From Herminiimonas sp. (GTDB lineage: Bacteria > Pseudomonadota > Gammaproteobacteria > Burkholderiales > Burkholderiaceae_D): DNA of 64,000 bases. A program made the translations under genes and the position numbers. Shown piece after piece: positions 53,739 to 64,000 of this stretch. The notes below the pieces were generated by a model that did not search any database, was not told where the DNA came from, and saw only the letters and a list, made by a program, of their open reading frames with translations. Numbering within the stretch: the stretch's first letter is position 1; each line of letters begins with the position of its first letter. The stretch covers positions 1 through 64,000 of the forward strand of contig JAQGMR010000027.1 of assembly GCA_028292265.1 (NCBI GenBank). The letters run 5' to 3'.

Positions 53739-55214
53739 TTATTTCTCGAGCATTGTGCGCGACCGCGCAGGCCCGTGCTCATCCACCATGCCGAGCGGTG
53801 TAGCCACTTCCTCCAGCGGCTTGCGTTCCGCATCGGCTGCATAGCGCCATGCCAGCAAGCCCGCGACGATCACCAGTACTGCGCCAAAGCCATAGCCAAA
53901 AGCCACTGCGCCGCGACTGCCGCTCTCGATCAGGTAGCCAAAAAGCACCGGGGCAAGGAAGCCGCCGGTGCCGGTTCCGATTGCGTAAAACAGTGCAATG
54001 GAAATGGCGCGCATCTCCAGCGGGAACACTTCGCTGACCGTGAGGTAGGCCGAACTGGCTGCGGCCGACGCGAAGAAGAACACTACCGACCAGCACCAAG
54101 CCTGGCTCACGGCATCCAGCCAGCCGAGTACAAAGAACACACCTGTCAACCCCAGCCCGACGCCAGACAAGATGTAAGTGCCGCCAATCATGCGGCGACG
54201 CCCAACGCGGTCGAACAGGGGACCGAGCAATAGCGGCCCAAGCGCATTGCCGAGCGCAAAGGGGAAAATATAAAGCGCCACGCGGTCCTCGGCCACGCCG
54301 TGAAAGCGCGTGAGAACAAGTGCATAGGTGAAGAAGATGGCGTTGTAGAAGAAGGCCTGCGAAATCATCAGCGCCAGCGCCACCACGGTGCGGGCGCGAT
54401 AACGATGCAGCAGCACCTGTGCCACTTGTCCCCACGATGGCGCCACCCGACGGTGGAACACAACTCCGGAATCCACGCCAGGCCGAGCGGCGCCACCCTG
54501 CCGCACTGTCTTCTGGCCGGCGCTCGCTTCTATCGCGGCGACAATCCGCTCGGCCTGCCGTTCGCGGCCATGTCCCAGCAGCCAGCGCGGGCTTTCCGGT
54601 ACGTCCCGCCGTACCAGCAATATAGCCACCGCCAGCACGGCACCGAGAACGAAGCCGGCGCGCCATCCCACGACGGGGCCGAGTACGCGCGGATCGAGCA
54701 ACACCAGGCTGGCTGCGGCACCAAGCGCAGCGCCGAGCCAGAAGCTGCCGTTGATCGCAAGGTTGACTCGACCCCGAAGGCGCGCCGGAATCAATTCGTC
54801 GATGGCGGAGTTGATCGCGGCGTACTCGCCGCCGATGCCGATGCCGGTCATGAAGCGGCACAGGGCGAAGAAGGCGAAGTCCATCGAAAATGCGGTGGCC
54901 AGCGTCGCAGTCATGTAGACCGCAAGCGTTACAAGGAACAGTTTCTTGCGGCCAAGGCGATCCGTCAGGCGCCCGAAGATCAGCGCGCCGAAGACAGCGC
55001 CTGCAATGTAAATCGAGCCGCTCCATCCGATCTGGCCGGCGTTCAAACCGAGCGTATCTGGCCGTTCCAGCACGCTGCCAATAGAGCCGACAAGTGTGAC
55101 CTCAAGCCCGTCCAGCATCCAGGCGATGCCAAGCGCGATCACAACCCGCGAGTGCCAGCCCGACCAGGTGAGGCGGTCGAGCCGCGCTGGAATGTCAGTG
55201 GTAAAGCTGGCCAA
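53739..55214 (-). CDS. MFS transporter (sugar/aromatic-acid porter type)
   Basis: A 491-residue protein with twelve membrane helices. Motif A GRLTDRLGRKK lies between TM2 and TM3, and RFMTGIGIGGEYAAINSAID is in TM4/5, typical of the metabolite:H+ symporter and sugar porter subfamilies. A long cytosolic loop (about 210-275) separates the halves. The start is a TTG at 55214 with GGAGGG six bases upstream; no in-frame ATG gives TM1. Substrate unknown. Confidence 0.9.
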   Translation of the reverse strand: MASFTTDIPARLDRLTWSGWHSRVVIALGIAWMLDGLEVTLVGSIGSVLERPDTLGLNAGQIGWSGSIYIAGAVFGALIFGRLTDRLGRKKLFLVTLAVYMTATLATAFSMDFAFFALCRFMTGIGIGGEYAAINSAIDELIPARLRGRVNLAINGSFWLGAALGAAASLVLLDPRVLGPVVGWRAGFVLGAVLAVAILLVRRDVPESPRWLLGHGRERQAERIVAAIEASAGQKTVRQGGAARPGVDSGVVFHRRVAPSWGQVAQVLLHRYRARTVVALALMISQAFFYNAIFFTYALVLTRFHGVAEDRVALYIFPFALGNALGPLLLGPLFDRVGRRRMIGGTYILSGVGLGLTGVFFVLGWLDAVSQAWCWSVVFFFASAAASSAYLTVSEVFPLEMRAISIALFYAIGTGTGGFLAPVLFGYLIESGSRGAVAFGYGFGAVLVIVAGLLAWRYAADAERKPLEEVATPLGMVDEHGPARSRTMLEK

Positions 55215-55227
55215 CCATTCCCTCCAT

Positions 55228-55241
55228 TGTCACTCGTGACA
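55228..55241. promoter_or_regulatory. Inverted repeat TGTCAC-TC-GTGACA
   Basis: Perfect six-base arms with a two-base spacer, 14 bases upstream of the MFS start codon on the minus strand, overlapping the leader just before the ribosome binding site. It could be a repressor operator or a small RNA hairpin affecting translation. The remaining sequence up to 55565 shows no gene. Confidence 0.45.
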
Positions 55242-55565
55242 TTGCTTACCCTGGCAACCATGATCCTTGGCCCGGGCATGGAGGGCTAGGACCGGATTTT
55301 GCATTGCAATATCCCGCGCCGAGGGCTGGACCCCGATTGCATCAAGGAATTACGCAATTTAATGCTCCTTGGAAAGCATAAATAAGCGGTTGAGCAACGG
55401 GAACATTCGGCTGTTCAACACTTCTAAGCTGTCACCCCAAGCGGAATTTCCTTCCGCGTGGCAACCAAAAGCAGAGCAGGCATGACGACACCGCAATAGC
55501 CTGCCCCCGTGACTAGGGAGTCTCGCGCTTCGGCAGCGCGCGAAAAAAATAATTTGGAGTGTGCC

Positions 55566-57398
55566 TTGAATAAACCAAACGTTCTGGTGGTCAATGATCA
55601 CCCAGGCAGTTTGCTGGCGCTGAAGACTATGCTTCAGACGTCGCCATGCGCCGACGAATATGAAGTTGTTACCGCAAGCTCAGGCCCAGATGCATTGAGA
55701 GAGCTTCTCGATCGCCGCTTCGCCGCAATCCTGCTCGACGTCAGCATGCCGGGCATGGATGGATTCGAAACCGCCGAGTTAATTCATTCGCACCCGAGCT
55801 GCGCCAGCGTGCCGATCATATTTATTACAGCCCATTACGCCGACGAATTGAACCGCCTTAAAGGCTTTGAACATGGCGCGGCTGATTATTTGATCAGCCC
55901 GGTCGTGCCACAAATCCTGCATGCAAAGATCGCAGTCTTTATCGAGCTGGAAAAAAAGACCCTGCAACTTGAATCGCAAAAGAAGGCGCTCGCCATGTTC
56001 AATGAAAATCTGCAAATCCAACAGATGCAGGACCTCAGAAAAGTGAACGCAGCCTTGCAGGCCGAAATCCTGGAACGGCGCCAAGCGGAGCGTCGCGCCT
56101 GCGACCTTGCCACCAAGGACGCGTTGACCGGGCTTATCAATCGCCGCTTCCTGACCGAGGAAATTCGACATGCCATCGTGCGCGCCGCACGCCAGGGGGA
56201 GCGTATTGCCCTGCTGTTCCTTGACATGGACAAATTCAAGAGCATCAACGACACGCTCGGCCATGACGCGGGCGACGAACTGCTGATCCACGTTGCAGAC
56301 CGACTGCGCGAGTCCGTGCGCGAGTCGGACTATGTCGCGCGTTTCGGCGGCGATGAATTCGTCGTGCTGATGGAAGGCATTCATTGTTATACCGATGCGG
56401 CCGACGTGGCGCGAAAGATCATCGATACGGTATCGGCGCCGGTTACGCTGCGCTCCCAGCGCATTCGCCCGTCGATCAGCGTGGGCATCAGCATGTATCC
56501 GGACGACAGCACCTCGGGCCAGGACTTGCTGCGCTGCGCCGACCTTGCGATGTATCACGCAAAGGAGAACAAGCACGGCGGCGGCGTGCAGTTTTATCAC
56601 GAAGAGTTGAACGCCAGGCTGTCGGAACGCCGACGCCTGGAGTACGAAATGCAGAATGCGCTGGAGAACGAAGAGTTTGAACTTTACTACCAGCCAAAGG
56701 TGGACGGACCGTCCGGCCATATCTGCGGCGTTGAAGCGCTTTTACGCTGGCACCATCCACGTCTTGGCACCCTCTCCGGTGGCCAGTTCATGAACGTGGC
56801 AGACGAGACGGGGCAGATCGTGCAAATTGGCGAGTGGGTAATTTACGCTGCCTGCGCGCAGGCACGGCTGTGGCTGGATGCCGACCCTGCAATGCACTCG
56901 TTGCCGATCGCTGTCAACATCGCCACGCCCCAGATTTATGCCGATCTCCCTGCGGTGATAGATCGCGCCCTCAAGCTCTACCGCCTTCCAGCCTCCTGCC
57001 TGCAACTGGAGATTACCGAATCACTGATGATTGACGACGTTGAAAAAGCGACCAGTGTGCTGCGCCAGATCAGCAAGCGCGGCATCAAGATCGCGATCGA
57101 CGATTTTGGCTCGGGCTATTCGTCGCTATCGGTATTGAAGGCCTTGCCAATCGACGTTTTAAAGATAGACCAGTCTTTTGTGCGTGACCTGGGCCGCGGA
57201 CTCGGGGACAACGCCATCGTTACCGCCGTCATCAACATGGCGCTCGCCATGAGCTTGCGGGTGGTTGCCGAAGGCGTGGAAACCGACGAGCAGCGCACCA
57301 TCCTGCATGACTTGGGCTGCGACGAACACCAGGGCTTCCTGTACAGCGTCCCGCTTCCCGTCGCCGATCTCGAAGAACTTGTCATGGCAGCGGCCTGA
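55566..57398 (+). CDS. Response regulator with GGDEF and EAL domains
   Basis: A 610-residue cytoplasmic protein. Receiver domain (about 1-122) with phospho-acceptor Asp in LLDVSMPGMDG, but NDHP replaces the usual DD-x-x pair end and LISPVV replaces the conserved KP lysine. A coiled coil (about 125-175) links it to a GGDEF domain (intact FGGDEF) and an EAL domain (VEALLRW, DDFGSGYSSL intact). The start is a TTG at 55566 with GGAG six bases upstream. The poly-HAMP hybrid kinase gene follows after 204 bases and is its likely partner. Confidence 0.93.
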   Translation: MNKPNVLVVNDHPGSLLALKTMLQTSPCADEYEVVTASSGPDALRELLDRRFAAILLDVSMPGMDGFETAELIHSHPSCASVPIIFITAHYADELNRLKGFEHGAADYLISPVVPQILHAKIAVFIELEKKTLQLESQKKALAMFNENLQIQQMQDLRKVNAALQAEILERRQAERRACDLATKDALTGLINRRFLTEEIRHAIVRAARQGERIALLFLDMDKFKSINDTLGHDAGDELLIHVADRLRESVRESDYVARFGGDEFVVLMEGIHCYTDAADVARKIIDTVSAPVTLRSQRIRPSISVGISMYPDDSTSGQDLLRCADLAMYHAKENKHGGGVQFYHEELNARLSERRRLEYEMQNALENEEFELYYQPKVDGPSGHICGVEALLRWHHPRLGTLSGGQFMNVADETGQIVQIGEWVIYAACAQARLWLDADPAMHSLPIAVNIATPQIYADLPAVIDRALKLYRLPASCLQLEITESLMIDDVEKATSVLRQISKRGIKIAIDDFGSGYSSLSVLKALPIDVLKIDQSFVRDLGRGLGDNAIVTAVINMALAMSLRVVAEGVETDEQRTILHDLGCDEHQGFLYSVPLPVADLEELVMAAA

Positions 57399-57602
57399 GC
57401 TGCGTGCAGGCGGCTTCCAGCGTGGCGCTTTTCTCCTGATCTGCTTCCCATGGCCGGAAGCCTGCAGCAACGGACCCTGGCCGCGAGCTGAACAACGACT
57501 TACCAACGAATCCTCTGCCTTGGCTCTGCACTCGCCGGCCACACCTTCTCCGCGTCGGCCCTCGCCAAACCGCGTTCGCCACGCATAAAAAAGGACCCTG
57601 AA

Positions 57603-62924
<5,322 letters not shown>

Positions 62925-63173
62925 CGGGATTTTTGACGGTGGCTGGAAAACTTGCGTCGCCCCTTGCCGCATCATTGTGTGGTCGCGGCGCGTTCTTGCG
63001 ATAGATCAGCCCGTCGGGTCGCGCCGCTTTCTATGCTCAATGCAGGAGAAGTAAGCGCTGCGATACCCTTCAGCAGCACTGACCGGCATTCGTCCTGCAC
63101 CATGCGGGAGAGAATCTTCCCGCATTGATCAGAGAGCGATGGCGCCGGCCTCGCCGCGCTAACGGAATCCGCA

Positions 63174-63890
63174 ATGAAACAGGCTGTCGATATCGGAGTG
63201 ATCCGCGAGGACGTCCGCATACCATGTGACAACGTCGAGCTACGGGCCGCACTCGACGTTCCGCAACATGCGCGAGGCCTGATCCTGTTCGCGCACGGCA
63301 GCGGGAGCAGCCGCCTCAGCCCGCGCAACAAACTTGTAGCGGGCATGCTGCGCGACGCAGGCTTCGGCTCCCTGCTGATGGATCTTCTCTCGCCACGGGA
63401 AGACCGGATGCAGCGCACACGCTTTGACGTCGACCTGCTCACGCGCAGGCTTGAAAGCGCGTGTCAGTGGGCCCATTCCAACCCGCGAATCGCCTCCTTG
63501 CCAGTGGGCCTGTTCGGCGCCAGCACCGGCGCCGCAGCGGCCATCAGAGTGGCAGCGATGCCTGATTCACATATTGCCGCGGTCGTTTCTCGGGGCGGTC
63601 GCCCGGATCTCGCAGGGCGCGACGCTCTCGGCGCGCTGACGGCGCCGACATTGCTGATAGTCGGTGGCTTTGACACCGGCGTTATCGCGCTGAATGAAGC
63701 GGCCGAGGGAAATATGCGCTGCGAAACGCGGCTGGAAATCGTATCCGGCGCGACCCATCTTTTTGAGGAGCCGGGGACGCTGGAGGAAGCCGCCGCGCTA
63801 GCCTGCGCCTGGTTCCTGCGCCACCTTCCACCGTCCGGACCGCGGTCCTCTCTGACACCGTCCATGCCATCGGCCTTGCCATCGTCATGA
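63174..63890 (+). CDS. Alpha/beta hydrolase (dienelactone hydrolase-like)
   Basis: A 238-residue protein: LILFAHGSGSSRLSPRN after the first strand, nucleophile elbow GLFGASTGAAAA (Ser126-Thr), acid in IVGGFDTGV and base His in SGATHLFEEPGTL. This is the form often encoded next to or fused with phosphoribosyltransferase domains in other bacteria. No signal peptide. Its stop overlaps the next ATG (ATGA, 63887-63890). Confidence 0.9.
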   Translation: MKQAVDIGVIREDVRIPCDNVELRAALDVPQHARGLILFAHGSGSSRLSPRNKLVAGMLRDAGFGSLLMDLLSPREDRMQRTRFDVDLLTRRLESACQWAHSNPRIASLPVGLFGASTGAAAAIRVAAMPDSHIAAVVSRGGRPDLAGRDALGALTAPTLLIVGGFDTGVIALNEAAEGNMRCETRLEIVSGATHLFEEPGTLEEAAALACAWFLRHLPPSGPRSSLTPSMPSALPSS

Positions 63891-64000
63891 AAATTGCCGC
63901 GAAGCGCGGGGCGCCTGACACGGCGCAGGTCTCAGCCGTGGTTCGGAAACCGGAGCCCTCGGCCGTGGCACCGGAATCCGAGCCGGCAAGTAAACCCGCT
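63887..64000 (+). CDS. Partial gene running off the right edge
   Basis: An open frame of 38 codons from an ATG that overlaps the hydrolase stop, open to the window end. The visible part is Pro, Ala, Ser and Glu-rich (VRKPEPSAVAPESEPASKP), consistent with a disordered N-terminal region. The overlap makes it likely to be a genuine coupled gene; no function can be assigned. Confidence 0.6.
   Translation, partial: MKIAAKRGAPDTAQVSAVVRKPEPSAVAPESEPASKPA

Noticed and set aside
62972-63476. Minus-strand frames opposite the start of the last hydrolase
   Set aside because: Ser/Arg-rich antisense shadows; the plus-strand hydrolase has all catalytic motifs.

Overview
The window looks like part of a chromosome from a GC-rich betaproteobacterium, most likely Burkholderiales and perhaps Oxalobacteraceae. 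The evidence is three Bug/TctC-type solute-binding proteins, class III CoA-transferases beside catabolic genes, a DUF1800/DUF1501 pair, and many diguanylate cyclase/phosphodiesterase regulators. The genus call is inference. There is no rRNA, tRNA, CRISPR array, transposase or integrase that I can recognise.

Left part (1-16.9 kb): a cobalamin riboswitch on the minus strand (about 210-366) faces a gene beyond the left edge. Small DUF genes follow, then a tight minus-strand signalling operon: HDOD-GAF histidine kinase, REC-PAS-GGDEF-EAL regulator, Sel1-repeat protein, enoyl-CoA hydratase-like protein. Next come a PilT-like ATPase, an SDR dehydrogenase, a small protein coupled to the ribosome-rescue hydrolase ArfB, a nuclease-helicase fusion of the XPD/DinG type, and a NUDIX + metallo-beta-lactamase fusion coupled to a DUF2817 peptidase-like gene.

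Middle part (17-44 kb): an AsmA-like protein, a CoA-transferase with swapped domain order, a MoaD/ThiS-like carrier paired with a BNR-repeat protein, and a Rieske dioxygenase cluster (ferredoxin, Bug receptor, alpha and beta subunits) with a 27-nt palindrome upstream. Accessory and stress genes follow: thioredoxin-like, NRAMP-like transporter behind a hexanucleotide repeat and a terminator-like leader, patatin, ChrA, DUF4142, DUF1810, cupin, DUF3820, a second Bug receptor, erythromycin esterase-like, gamma-glutamyltransferase-like, and DUF1800/DUF1501.

Island (44-48 kb): the most unusual segment. An AT-rich stretch of about 3 kb with one 923-codon PcfJ-like gene sits between two diverged copies of the DUF1501 3' end / TMEM175 3' end junction. 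The left copy has intact DUF1501 and a broken TMEM175; the right copy has a broken DUF1501 and intact TMEM175. That is the geometry left by single-crossover (Campbell-type) integration of a circular molecule.

Right part (48-64 kb): a Bug receptor, class III CoA-transferase and HMG-CoA-lyase-like enzyme form a probable uptake-activation-cleavage module for a branched dicarboxylic acid. After an EamA exporter, a Mut7-C ubiquitin-like fusion and an MFS transporter come a REC-GGDEF-EAL regulator and a 1773-residue soluble hybrid histidine kinase with about ten 92-residue HAMP-type repeats. The window ends in an alpha/beta hydrolase and the start of an overlapping gene.
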